Of a stretch of 64,000 nucleotides of DNA, positions 12,162 to 22,939 are shown in pieces. The translations under genes and the position numbers were made by a program. The stretch covers positions 13,659,731 to 13,723,730 of the forward strand of contig NC_041008.1 of NCBI RefSeq assembly GCF_004193775.1, read 5' to 3'. A model generated the notes under the pieces. The model was not told the origin of the DNA. It made no database searches and worked only from the letters and a program-made list of their open reading frames with translations. Source of the stretch: Glycine soja (taxonomy: Eukaryota > Streptophyta > Magnoliopsida > Fabales > Fabaceae). Each line of letters begins with the position of its first letter. Positions within the stretch are counted from its first letter, which is position 1.

Positions 12162-12716
12162 GAATTGAATTTTTATTACTAAGGTTTAGGTGGCTTAAAT
12201 GCAAAGTGGAAGATTGCATTTTACTATATGAACCTTAGTTGAATGAATGCATTGGAAGTTTTTTGTTTCAACTTCCAAGAGAACTTATTTATTATAGTTG
12301 GTGATAATCTTCACTATAAATAGAGAAGAGATTTAGTGGAGACACAACACATGATGAGAGAGTGTGTGAGAAGAGAGATTGTGAAACAAAGTCACTTTCT
12401 TGAGAGAAAAGTGTCTTTGTGTGAGAGTGTTATCATTTCTTGTAACCATTGAGTGGGGTACTCGGGTTTGTAGAGTGATACACTATATGGGGTAGGTTAC
12501 AATCTTGTAATCATTTTTGTGATAGTAAAATACTTTGAGTCGGTTTCGTGGACATAGGCAAGAGGTGCCGAACCACATTAAATTCTCGCGTTTGTTATTA
12601 TTTTTTCTACAGTGTAATTTTTTTTGTGTTCTCACGATCCTTTGTGGGGGTAGGTAATTTTATTTATGAGAGCGTTGATTAACCAACAGTGGTATCAGAG
12701 CGTTGATTTCCCAACA
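12143..12716 (+). repeat. 3' LTR of the short Copia-type element
   Basis: It starts TGAGGTTC directly after a purine tract (AAAGTGTGAAAGA) and ends CCAACA. It is collinear with the 5' LTR with scattered substitutions, so the insertion is not very recent. TATAAATAG lies at 12315-12323. Confidence 0.8.
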
Positions 12717-13150
12717 CAAAATTGGGGTTTGTTTACAAACCTTGCAATGCAGCAACGTGAAATGCATCACTTAATCCCTCACCACATTAACCAACTTCTA
12801 TGTCCAAGCCCTGCAATGTAGCAGATAAATCAACCTCAAGAACTAATACCATTGAACCCGTAAAGTTATTATGTCTCATCAAAGAATTTGAGAAGGCATG
12901 TTACTTCCAAAAGTAACATTTCTCCCATTTCAGATAGGTACCCCTCGTTATAAGTGCCTACAACCCAAGTAACTCATGGGTTCAAGACACATCTCATTTC
13001 TTCTACCTACGCCACATTGCACAAAATTTACTTCGAGGTAATTCAAACCGTAAACATTTGAAGAAACCACTCATGCAGACTGGTGAGAATCTATACTATT
13101 TTATTTCTTCGTTAAACTTTACTTTGAATCAAATTTCATAACGTATTAAA
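12717..13150 (+). other. Flank of the Copia element, possible displaced MYB 3' sequence
   Basis: Just outside the 3' LTR the plus strand reads like decayed coding sequence (LAMQQREMHHLIPHHI, stops after SPAM and LIPLNP). This would suit the Gln/His-rich tail of a MYB-like protein, but the link to the relic at 10260-10668 is a guess. Confidence 0.25.
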
Positions 13151-13860
13151 TTGATTGAATATTTACAAGGTACGCATACACGGAGAAGATGCACTAGCGG
13201 CATCTTGGGGATATCTGTGCGAATAAGCCAAGTGCAGTTAGATGGCTTGAATTCCATGTTCAAAAGCACAAGACATTTGTCGGTGTTATCGTTGGTTGAG
13301 GAGACGTACTTCAAGTCCGCAAAACTCTTTGCTATTAGATGGCAACAAACCATGATCAACAAGAATCAAATACGCACATTGTTAACGAATTCGACAGACA
13401 CAACCACACATTTATTGTAATAGAGACCCAAGCCCCACTTCAAACACCCAGACCATTTGGGATGTTTAGGGTCATGTTACAATCTCAAAATTGTGATTGT
13501 GGTGAATATCAGGCTAAACAATTACATCATGGCTGCCAGTAAATATGTCAATGTTGATCCCATGAACTATGTGTCATCCTTATTCACTTCATAGAACATT
13601 TGGCACATCTACGACAACTCCTTTGGTTTATTGTCACACAAATTAATGCGAGAAGAATATGAAAGAGATCAATAGGGTCTTGATCCAAGGAAAAGGAGGA
13701 GTGCAAAGGGTCATTTTCAACTTACATTCCTACTATGATGGAAGAAGAAGAAAATAAATGGGAAACTAGAAAAAAAATGTGGAATCTGCCGACAACAAGG
13801 TCATAACAAAAATAATTGTTCCAACTTACCTTTATCTTCATCTTTCCCTTAGACATATTA
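13151..13860 (+). pseudogene. Mutator-like (MULE) transposase C-terminal relic: SWIM finger and zinc knuckle
   Basis: Seen over shifting frames: LNSMFKSTRHLSVLSLVEETYFKSAKLFAIR, NTHIVNEFDRHNHTF-IVIETQ, then CDCGEYQAKQLHH (SWIM-type CXCX...CXH finger with its second half damaged), AASKYVNVDPMNYVSS, YDNSFGLL and KCGICRQQGHNKNNC (CX2CX4HX4C knuckle). Known: this order (SWIM finger, spacer, terminal knuckle) is the C-terminus of plant MuDR/MULE transposases. Stops and frameshifts interrupt it at several points, and the catalytic DDE part is absent. A PMD relic lies 1.5 kb further on the same strand. Confidence 0.75.
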
Positions 13861-15370
13861 TTCTTTATGTATTTTATTTATGATGTAATGTTCTTCTATA
13901 AATAAATTGTTAAACAAGAAATATTATCATTTTTAAAAAAATTAAATGACATAAACAAAAAAATTATATTTAATAAAATAATAATATTGAAAGTTTTAAT
14001 TTTTTTTATCAATGCAAAAATAATATTAAAAAAAACAAGTCAATAATTTAAAAAAAAAATTAAAATGTTAACTAAAATAATTTTAATTTTTTTAAAAAAA
14101 TTAAATTAAAAAAAATAACTCGTTCAGAAGTCTGGTTGCCAAATCCCGACTTCTCACTGTCCCAGCAAAGTGGTGCAATTTAGGCATTAAAACGAAAAGA
14201 GGTGTATTTTGGGATTTAATAGGAGAAAGGGTGTGTAGTTTGATAAAAAAAATCTTGCCATCTTATCTATTGTTTCCAATGGAAGTTCATTTTCCAACGA
14301 ACATTGCGGGTTCCCAATGGGTATAGTGGGACACATATAGGGTGAAGAATTGGTGGCACCGGTCATTCAAACTCCAATGTGGTCAATGGTGTAGTTGTAG
14401 TGCAACGATGCAGTTTGATTGCATGTTCCCAAGAAGGGAACAGTACAAGTGACACACTTTGTAGGTTGTCACCAGCGGATGTGATGTCAACTAGTGTTGT
14501 GTTTTGTGTATAAAATGGTGTTGAAGGAGGAAGGGTTTGTGTTTGTGTTTTTTCTGTCGGAGTTGTGTTTGTGTGTGTATTTTGTGGTTAGAGGTTGTTG
14601 TGTGTGTTTTACGATGTTTGAGGGTTGTTGCTGTGTGTTTTTGGGGCTTGGAGACTTGTTTGGTTGGTATTTAGGTGAGTCATCTCTTTCTTTTACTGTT
14701 TAATGTTTTTGTAAGTCTTATTTTTTGTTGGTATTTAGGATTTTAAGTATATACTAATTTGTTGTAGGGAAATTTTTTTTTAAAATTATTGTTGTCAATT
14801 TTTGTCATAAAATATGAATTACCAATTTCCTTGGATGAAATTTTGGGATTTAAAGTATACAGTAATTTGTTATAACATATAGTAAGTATTATTTTGTTGA
14901 CTTGCCATGTTTTTATTTTTTTTATTTTTTTCGTAAGTGTTGTTGATTTGTTATATTGTTATTTTGTGATACTAATTTTTTAGTTGATATTTTAGTAGGA
15001 AAATATAATAGGAAATTTTTATTATTTTTTAGTTTCTAGAAAAATAATGGTGTAGGAAATATTTTTGTTGAATGTTATAGTATGACACAATTTCTTTTTA
15101 GGTTGTAGATAAAAAAATTTATTTCAAAATATTTGATATAACAATGGCAATTTAGTTGTATGTTGTAAAAAAAAATTTTCATTGCAATAAATTAATAGAA
15201 ATTTAATGTTGTAGAAAAAAATATAGTTGTACAAAAAAATTAATAGAAAATTGTTTTTTCCATTTTATTCTTTTTAGAAAATAAAATATATTTGTAAATT
15301 TGTTTTGTATAGTAAGCAATTTATTCAATAAAATATTAATTACGAATTTCTTTGGATGAAATTTTAGGAT
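13861..15370. other. AT-rich and GT-rich spacer between MULE and PMD relics
   Basis: 13900-14110 is nearly pure AT. 14120-14280 has normal composition, and 14490-14660 is a GT-rich run encoding only low-complexity peptide. No gene is supported. By position it may be internal sequence of the decayed MULE. Confidence 0.4.
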
Positions 15371-15770
15371 TGAATATAATTTTGATTATGGTGGAAGTTA
15401 CAAGTGCATTCTGATCCGCATGATGAGTCTCTTCTAGAAGGCCCATGTGTCACAATCAGTTTGGAGCAACAAACTAGTTCGTGTTAGGAGTAAAGCAAGC
15501 CCAATGCCAACAAGGCCAAGGTCATCAAGGGCAACAACATGATGAACAACAATTTGAACCTATAGTGGTTTCGGTTCAAATTAGGGATTTATTGGAGCAA
15601 GCTGGTTTTCTTGGTGTTACATAAATCCTTTTATTTCCTTTATAATAATCACTTCATGTCGGCACTTGTTGAGCATTGGTGGAGGCCAGAGACCCATAAT
15701 TGGAGAGTGCACGATTCAGTTGGAATGTGTGGCTGACAATATGGTTATATACTCAACCCATGAGACCAAG
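15370..15770 (+). pseudogene. Plant mobile domain (MAIN-like) relic
   Basis: Seen: RDLLEQAGFLGV, then after a frameshift FNNHFMSALVEHW and WRPETHNWRVHD. These match the start of the aminotransferase-like plant mobile domain (LxxAGFxGVxxI...ALVERWRPETHTF). Upstream sequence around SDPHDESLLEGP resembles the leader of such proteins. Stops and at least one frameshift are present. Known: PMD proteins include the Arabidopsis MAIN/MAIL1 silencing factors and many transposon-borne copies. It is followed within 15 bp by the primer-binding site of a reversed Copia LTR, which probably truncated it. Confidence 0.6.
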
Positions 15771-17150
15771 CTCTAATACCAACTGAAATATCAACAATCT
15801 TGCTAGAAGCGAGGTTGAATAATGTGTTAATCAAAGATAATAACTTTTCACAAATAAAAACTTTTATCACCGGTCTAAAAAGATAGATGCAATAGTGTCA
15901 TCCACTAATTTTTTTTTTATAAAAAAAAAACAAGTTTTGATGAAAAACAAGGTTTGATTGTCCAGTAATGATAAAACACGATTTTCACAAAGGTTTTTCG
16001 GGTAAACACTTGGTGAGAAATTGTATCAAGATAAGCTTAAAAGAATACTCAATAGAACTGTTTAAGAGAGACGTAAAAATACTTGGTTTATAATGATTCA
16101 CTCAAATAAAGTTACGTCTAGTCCTCCTTTACACAACTTTAAAAGGTTCTACTAATTAACACTTTGATTACAAACAAGTATTTTGTCATGTCATTCTTGA
16201 TTATACAAGTATTCTCTTTGTCACTCCTAGCACACCCTTAGACTCCCTCTGAATCTAAGACCACCAAAAGTATTGTTTAACACTGAATCACTCTTGGCTT
16301 TCACAAACAAAAGTTTGAATGAATACAATGATTCAACAACACTCAAAAATTGGATAAACAATTAAGCTCAAATACAAATAGCTTTGATTAGCATGGGGTA
16401 AAGAAGTTTAAGTGTTGAGTATATTGTCCACTAAATTTGTAGAGTTTCGCTTCAAAGAACTTGTGCTCGTTTTTCACTAGATTATTTTTTTCAACTCTAT
16501 TTCTTAAGCAAGAGATGCCTTTTATAGACTTCTCTAAAGGATTTGTTGTGGAGTCAATGCAAAGCCTTGATATGACCATTGTCTCACAATTGGAGACGAA
16601 AACACGTGGCACGCTCTGAATGGTGAGGATAGGAATAAAGGTACAAACAATTGTATGTGCTTCTCTTCTACGACAAAAATGACCTTAAGGAATATTTTGC
16701 AAATACCTTCTATTCTCCTTTATTCTATCATTTCCTTAAATTTCAAATGTTAGAAATTCAAATAAAGAGAGGTAAAACTGAAATTCAAAAAGTGAGATTG
16801 TGCACTTCCATTTGTGGCCAACTTTGTACTTTAGTACCTTGTTGGAGATCACGTGTGAGGATATAAATAAATGTATAAGTGATTTTAAGTCTAGTGGACG
16901 TAAGTAAGAATAGCTCAGTGTGTAAACACTGGTTTTCACAATAAGTGAACACGATTGGTTTAACAGCACGTTGGACGCTAAATGTATCTTAACAAATCTA
17001 TTTTCCACTTAAGAGTGGACACACACTTACTAGAGTTATAGATGTTGATATAATAATAAGTAAACTCTTTTACGAAGTAGGTCTTGTTCACTTCACAATA
17101 ACTCATTAGTTTATCAACAATTTATATTTTTGTAAACATAAAAACCTAAG
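15770..17150 (-). mobile_element. Truncated Copia-type LTR element, minus strand
   Basis: On the minus strand an LTR end TTGATATTTCA is followed by GTTGGTATTAGAGC at about 15783-15770, the Met-tRNA primer site of Copia elements. The LTR body therefore runs towards higher coordinates from 15784. The interior is lost to the PMD relic, and the far LTR border could not be fixed (about 17.1 kb is a guess). No coding domain is present. Confidence 0.45.
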
Positions 17151-17790
17151 GTATGATAGGTTGTCCAGTGGTTAGTAGATCGTTCAATTCTAACAGTATA
17201 TTGTTTGTTTTGTGTTCAAGGAAGAATCACAAGGTTGTCCACCATTTCAATGGGCAGGAAGAGGTGTTTTTGCCTTCGCAAGAGATAACGAAGAATGGTG
17301 ATCTCATCATCATAAGTTGTAACTCTTTTTAATTAACTCTTCCTACTTGGTCTCTCCATCCCTAATATTCATTCCCCTATTTGTGTTTCCACTATTTGCT
17401 TAATTTTTTTAATAAGTGAAGTAGATCTATTGATGATAAATGACCACAAACAAGACTTCGAAGATGCAATACAAATGGATGAATTCATCCCCCATGTACC
17501 ATATAATTCAGAATTAAACCCCCATGAACCATAGCACAAGTGAAAGATTAATCAAATTTCTTATTCACGGACCATTTTTAGTTATAGATTGTAGATGGTA
17601 GTTCCAGCCCCCCGATTGTGATGAACATAGCTTGTGACAATAAGTTAGTACAGGGAGATGAAAAAGGATTTATGGAGTTTGTGTTAGACAACACAATACG
17701 TTGCATTCCTATACAAGAAAGTGGTTGTATCACTGCCATCTAATATGGATTTCAATTGGGCCAAGTATGGGCTTTGGGCAATCCTTTTGA
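17150..17790. other. Left flank of the PMD-bearing MULE, no gene recognised
   Basis: The composition is mixed. I see no supported gene. It abuts the 9-bp target duplication at 17791-17799, and before the insertion it was continuous with sequence from 23412 onwards. Confidence 0.5.
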
Positions 17791-17799
17791 AAAGACATC

Positions 17800-17841
17800 G
17801 AGTGTTGCTAGGTGCACCCAACATTATTGCTGGTGCACCCA
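17800..17841 (+). repeat. Left terminal inverted repeat of the PMD MULE
   Basis: It pairs with 23370-23411, differing only at position 22. It contains two self-complementary GGTGCACC words. Confidence 0.9.
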
Positions 17842-17878
17842 GCATTCTTGATAAATGCCAAAATTGTCCTTGCTTAGT

Positions 17879-17946
17879 TTTCCACTTCCGGATCAGCTTG
17901 ATCCGTAAGTTGATCCGTAAGTCTCTTCCGGATCAAGTTGATCCGA
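17879..17946. repeat. Left subterminal GGATCA/TGATCC palindromes
   Basis: TTCCGGATCA, TTGATCCGTAA (twice) and TTCCGGATCAAGTTGATCC are packed into 68 bp about 80 bp inside the left terminal repeat. They share their core with the large array at 22637-22936, so both ends of the element carry the same motif. Confidence 0.8.
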
Positions 17947-18634
17947 AAGAGGAAAAAAAATTATAATATACTTTTAAATACAACATATTTATTTATAATA
18001 TAATTAAATCTATTTTTAATTTTATTAAATATACTATATTTATAAATATTGATTTATTATAAATAATTAATTTTTTAATATATATTTTTAGAATAAATTT
18101 TTTTAGAAGATGATATTAAAATACTTACTCAGTCCCATTATAATTATTGTTTAAGGTTATTTTATACATATTAATAAAAATCAATAAATACATAAAATAT
18201 AATATTATAAAGAATTAATCATATCATTATTAATATTTATAAAGAATATAAAAAAAATAATTAGTATTATATAAAAAATTAAAATACTAACTACTTTACA
18301 ATACATTTTTTTACATGATCATTAGTATAAGTGGGAAAATTGTAATTATAAGAGAATTTAAAAATATTAGTACGTTATATACGATCTTAGATAACGAATG
18401 ATGTCCATTTTTTCAATTTATTATTTTTTTTACACCCTTTTCAACTTCTTTATTTCAATTATATTTAAAGTTATAGCACGCGGGTATATAGACACAAATG
18501 GAATACACAAACAATGAAAATAAATAAAACTAACATTAGTAATGAAAATAAATAAAACCAACAATACTCATGAAATGAGTTCATGTACAATATTTGTATA
18601 TACAAGGAATATCAATGTAAAATATGTATATAAA
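17947..18634. other. AT-rich 3' flank of the PMD gene inside the MULE
   Basis: About 690 bp of AT-rich DNA separates the left palindromes from the PMD stop codon (18635-18637). It could hold the 3' UTR. No gene is seen. Confidence 0.5.
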
Positions 18635-20945
18635 CTAAGCCTGATCAGTGCGCCGCCTGTGTCTACACCTAACGTATACTAGATGGTCCTGTGTGACACT
18701 CCTGGCCAATCTGAGGCATTCTTCGATCACCTCATGTGTCGATGAGCCAGGCGTGACCACCCCTAGACTCAGATGGCGCTCCAACCGCTCAACAATATCA
18801 TCACAAACTTCCTGTTACATACAAAACAAACTAATTACACAAATTATTATGCAAATATTGAGGTAAATGACGTAAATTATTGGTATTACTTACCACTACA
18901 TGTCTGGGCTCCTCCGTAGATGTCGAAGATGCTCCTAGCTCCGGCACGCGAGGGATATCCGTCTGCGGGGCCTGAGGGACGACTTGGGGTTGCGGGGCGT
19001 GACCATGAGGTAGAGGATCCACTGCGTGGCCTGGTGTCATGAAAGGATGGGAGATGCGGAAGAACCAGTCGATGTAGTCACTGGAACACGCCCCTGGCAC
19101 CACGCACACCTCACCTGCAGGTACGATATGATCCTCGTAGTGCATCCACCTGTCGTATATATCATCATACGAGACCCATGAATCGACAGGAGGAGCAGGA
19201 ATGGTCTGCGTGTAACCAAACTGCCGCACGACCCTCTCTGGTCGGTAATACACAGCAACAGGCCCCCAGCACAAGAGACCGGAGTAGCATGATCTGACGT
19301 GGAAGTCCCGGACCTCCCGATGCTCCCCATATGGGATCCAACAGACATCCGGAATCCGAAGTCGGTCCAGGCGCTCCTTATACAACGGCGTGCGAATGCT
19401 CTTCACAGGTCTGCGTGTAACCAAACTGCCGCACGACCCTCTCTGGTCGGTAATACACAGCAACAGGCCCCCAGCACAAGAGACCGGAGTAGCATGATCT
19501 GACGTGGAAGTCCCGGACCTCCCGATGCTCCCCATATGGGATCCAACAGACATCCGGAATCCGAAGTCGGTCCAGGCGCTCCTTATACAACGGCGTGCGA
19601 ATGCTCTTCACGGTCTTCTTCGTCGCAATCCACCTGCACGCACGCGGAGAAGCCTCGTCGTAGTCCTGATCAGCGGTGGACTCCGCAACTGAGGGAAAGT
19701 GCTCATAAATCCAGCACTATAGATGTAACATTCAAATTATAAACATTAATAATGAAAGTGTAACAAAATTTAAAGTTGAACATTGTTTAGCCTGAATGAA
19801 TGAAAAACATATTTGTTACCTGCAGCAGTGTGATGTAACCGCCAAGCTGTCGACTGTGGCTCAGGGATGCATCGTTTAGCTGGTCGTACATATGAACCAA
19901 AGCAGCCACTCCCCAAGCGTACCTATCTGTCATACTGAGGTCCTGAAGGGCCTCCAAGTAGACAACATGGACATTGGTTGCACTCTTGTTAGCAAACAGA
20001 GTGCAACCCAGCAGGTGAAGAAGATATGCACGAGCCGCAGCTGTCCAATGACCTGCCTGGCATCGGCACTGATATACATCACATACCCATTGCAGGCGTA
20101 CGTACGGTCCACGACACTGGATTGTCTCAGCCCTAGCAGACTCTGGAGACACCATCAGCAAGTCCACCAGCATCTGAACCGCATCATCCACGTGCAAGAG
20201 CTCAAATGCGTGAAAGTCGCCTATAATGGGAAGATGGAGAAGAGAGGAGATGTCGTCCACTGTGATGGTGAGCTCACCCATTGGGAGATGGAAACTAGAT
20301 GTCTCCCGGTGCCACCGATCCACAAACGCGGACAAAAGTCCCCGATCGCCGGTGTCTACCGAACACGCGATCAGAGGACTTAGTCCTGTACTAGCGATGA
20401 GTCCCTCAATGGCAAGGACAGGCCTGCCTAAACTATGGACCTTCCTCCCATGCGAGGATAACTTCAATTCAGGACGCTCCTGAATTGAAGTATAAAAGGA
20501 ACGCAAAATTCGTTAAAATTATCATTTAAAGGAAAACTAATAGTATAATTTACAAGTAACTAAAAATAAATAGTATAAATATCTCTCCCGTCCATACGCT
20601 GCAAGCAACGTGATCCGCATACGCTGTAAGCACAGATGGGTCGCTCGGACCACCCGGAAATCCCTGAGGCTGATCCTCAGCTACCTCTGCGCCTGCGTCC
20701 GCAGGAATGTCCACAGGAATGTCCTCCATAGCAGCTGGTGCCTCCATCGGGTCATCCTGAACGTCTGGGTCAGGGATGACTGGCTCATCAACATGATCCG
20801 CAGTCACAGCGACTCGCTGCCTTCGTGTGGATGCAGTAGGTCGTCGACGCTGTGGAGCATCATCGGAATCATCATGATCTCCTCTGCCCACACCTCTGCG
20901 AGTGACCTGACCTAAGGCACGACCTAATCCTCTGGTCCTAACCAT
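18635..20945 (-). pseudogene. MAIN-like plant mobile domain protein (disabled by a tandem duplication)
   Basis: Exons: 20945-20583 (MVRTRGLGRALGQ leader, acidic/Pro-rich, ending SDPSVLTAYADHVACSVW), 20479-19820, 19716-18894 and 18811-18635 (VYVRCRHRRRTDQA stop). Exons 2-3 hold the aminotransferase-like plant mobile domain: ERPELKLSSHGRK, TGLSPLIACSVDTGDRG, FVDRWHRETSSFHLPMGE, LHLPIIGDFHAFE, RYAWGVAALVHMYDQL, then PERVVRQFGY and WFFRISHPF. Introns 2 and 3 are GT-AG. Two lesions: exon 1 ends GAG|ATATTT where GT is expected, and exon 3 contains a perfect 205-bp tandem duplication that shifts the frame to an early stop. Removing one copy leaves 618 nt (206 codons), so the ancestral protein had 605 residues. 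Known: Arabidopsis MAIN/MAIL1 act in the nucleus in silencing and meristem maintenance. Inferred: a transposon-borne relative, recently inactivated. Confidence 0.88.
19203..19612. repeat. Perfect 205-bp tandem duplication inside PMD exon 3
   Basis: The block starting GGTCTGCGTGTAACC at 19203 recurs at 19408. I see no differences between copies over about 204 bp. The junction carries one extra A and a GGTCT microhomology. 205 is not a multiple of 3, so the frame is lost. Confidence 0.9.
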
Positions 20946-22020
20946 GATCTGTAAATGAGTACTGCAAAATCAATCACTCATTTCATTTTCTCAAATTTCA
21001 AGCATTTGGTTAACTCAATTCAATTACTCTAACTTGCTGAGCTTTATGAATCTGACAAACAATGGTCAACAAATTTGTGTTTGTGGTCAACAACATCTCA
21101 AATGCTTAGTGGTATTGACCTTGATTCAGCAAGGTGTTGTTTTATGATTGACCAAAGCTATTTTTATGATTGATGTGTTTTGTTCTATTAGGAATTAATG
21201 CTAAGATAGTGTTTGATGTGTTTTGTTCTATTTTTATGATTGACCAAAGCTAGAATAGAACCCATTAGAGGATTGAGTGAAGAAATAAAATAGCTAACTT
21301 GAACAAGTGCAGAAGAAGACTTAAATTCTTACTAAAATGTACAAATTTGGATGACTCTAATAGAAGTAACCCACTACTTTAAACTAATTCAATTGTCATA
21401 ACATGTTCACTTCATTATGATATCAATGTCAATTCCCTCCCTTGTTGGCTATCACAACTAGGACCATTCCTTGTTATACTACTTGTGACAATTCCATCTA
21501 AGAACAACTAGTAAAAGTTGCAATCATTATAGGATTTGGATTAATTGTTCTCCTAACCCTCATAAAACTTTCTCTCTAAATGTTTTCTATATACACTAAT
21601 TGATTGTCCTTATAGCATTCTATCTAGAAATAATCCACATTGACCAATATGTTTTTGTTGACCAGTTCTATAAAAAGCTAATAATGCTAGTCCTAAATAT
21701 GTTATGAACGTTGAAATTGAAGTTAGTAGTGTGACCACCGGATAATGATTCATGAAGGAATGATGTGTGTGGATAAACGAAATAGAATCAAACCAGAATT
21801 GATGTGTTTGAAGTGTGTGGATAAACAAAAATTAGGAATTAATGCTAAGATAGTGTTTGATGTGTGTGGATAAACGAAATAGAATCAAAATATACCATTT
21901 CTCAACACAATATTGTGTTTTGTTCTATTTTTATAATTCACCATTGGTTATGTTCCATTTTGTAACTTTTGTTCTAATATGTTTACCAAATGCTACCTAA
22001 GAGTATAACACTTACCAAAA
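20946..22020. other. Upstream region of the PMD gene inside the MULE
   Basis: Over 1 kb of AT-rich DNA with short repeated phrases, for example GTGTTTTGTTCTATTTTTA near 21175, 21215 and 21910, and GTGTGGATAAACGAAATAGAA near 21770 and 21865. No gene is seen. It should contain any promoter of the minus-strand PMD gene, but I cannot point to a convincing TATA box. Confidence 0.5.
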
Positions 22021-22029
22021 ATATATGAT

Positions 22030-22112
22030 TGGATTCCTAGGAATCAGCATTTAGGACTGTGGAAGGTGTTGGTGGGGGTGGCATCTTTGTGCCCGTGCTT
22101 ACTCTAGTTGCG
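22030..22112 (+). pseudogene. Possible captured TauE/SafE exon fragment
   Basis: The plus strand reads EGVGGGGIFVPVLTLV at about 22065-22112, preceded in shifted frames by GFLGIS and AFRTV. GVGGGGIFVPML is the signature of plant sulfite exporter TauE/SafE family membrane proteins. Only about 80 bp match, and the sequence that follows diverges. If real, it is a host exon scrap picked up by the element. Confidence 0.35.
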
Positions 22113-22259
22113 ATTTTTATCTTTGTAATAATGAGACTAGTTTTACTAGCAATATTTGGTTTGGAATATTTGGATAATTTCATACAAGCACTACCTATCT
22201 CTTGGAGTTTTTTAAATGAAGTAATTCATGCTAATCATTCAACGCCAATGGGTATTGAT

Positions 22260-22367
22260 GATGTATTTTTTTTTGTAGGGTGGATCACATCAGTTCGAAA
22301 GTAGCATCACATGTGGATCCACTAGGATTTTTCTAACACGTTGTAATTATAGTACCTCTGGTACTCT

Positions 22368-22416
<49 letters not shown>

Positions 22417-22440
22417 TACTTTGCTGATAAAAAAAATGCT
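22260..22440 (+). mobile_element. Possible 3' tail of a LINE
   Basis: The phrase GTACCTCTGGTACTCTTTTA, a TA run (about 22374-22413) and TTTGCTGATAAAAAAAA resemble 3' ends of legume L1-type LINEs, which end in an A-rich tail. No coding part is attached and no target duplication was found, so the call is tentative. Confidence 0.3.
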
Positions 22441-22636
22441 AATCAATATATTTAGAAAAGTTTATCTAAATAGACCCATAAATGTAACCACTGATGTGTG
22501 TTTTATTTTATTCATCATATAAGGGGGAGCATCCTAACTAATATGTATGTCTACCAAAAAGTTCAACAATATTGAAACAACCAAAAACAAAATAATTCAA
22601 GTTCATTTAAAAGTAATTAAAATGAAACTGGTACTT

Positions 22637-22936
22637 TTACGGATCAAGTGATCCGTAAATTATTTTTTAGTATTTACGGATCACCAGATTCGTAAGCCTT
22701 TTCCGAATCAAGTTGATCCGGAAGAGGCTTACGGATCAGGTGATCTGTAAATACTAAAAAAACAGTTTATGGATCACCTGATCCGTAAGCCTTTTCCGGA
22801 TCAAGTTGATCCGGAAGAGGCTTACGGATCAGGTGATCCGTAAACACTAAAAAACAGTTTACGGATCACCTGATCCGTAAGCCTCTTCCGGATCAACTTG
22901 ATCCGGAAAAGGCTTACGGATCAGGTGATCCGTAAA
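22637..22936. repeat. Array of three nested 79-bp palindromes (right subterminal)
   Basis: Units lie at 22673-22751, 22766-22844 and 22858-22936, spaced 93 and 92 bp. Each unit is a palindrome of palindromes: an outer TTTACGGATCACCTGATCCG arm, a central TTCCGGATCAASTTGATCCG palindrome, and the mirror-image outer arm. A lone outer palindrome at 22637-22658 precedes the first unit. Units 2 and 3 are nearly perfect and unit 1 is degenerate. Each could fold into a long hairpin or a cruciform with side arms. The core GGATCA/TGATCC also occurs beside the left end. Confidence 0.9.
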
Positions 22937-22939
22937 CAG

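Larger units (their letters stand above)
10728..12716 (+). mobile_element. Short Copia-type LTR retrotransposon (gag only, internally deleted)
   Basis: Two direct repeats of ~575 bp (10728-11303 and 12143-12716) flank only 840 bp. Right after the first repeat comes TGGTATCAGAGC, the primer-binding site matching initiator Met-tRNA that is typical of plant Copia elements. A purine-rich tract precedes the second LTR. The interior encodes a Gag remnant ending in a CCHC knuckle, with no protease, integrase, reverse transcriptase or RNase H. It therefore needs proteins in trans. No clean target-site duplication is visible. Confidence 0.85.

Noticed and set aside
19892..20383. 163-codon plus-strand frame opposite PMD exon 2
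   Set aside because: Antisense shadow of the conserved minus-strand exon; the peptide has no family resemblance.
22637..22936. CRISPR-like regular repeats with spacers
   Set aside because: Plant nuclear context, whole units are palindromic and nearly identical, and there are no unique spacers or cas genes.
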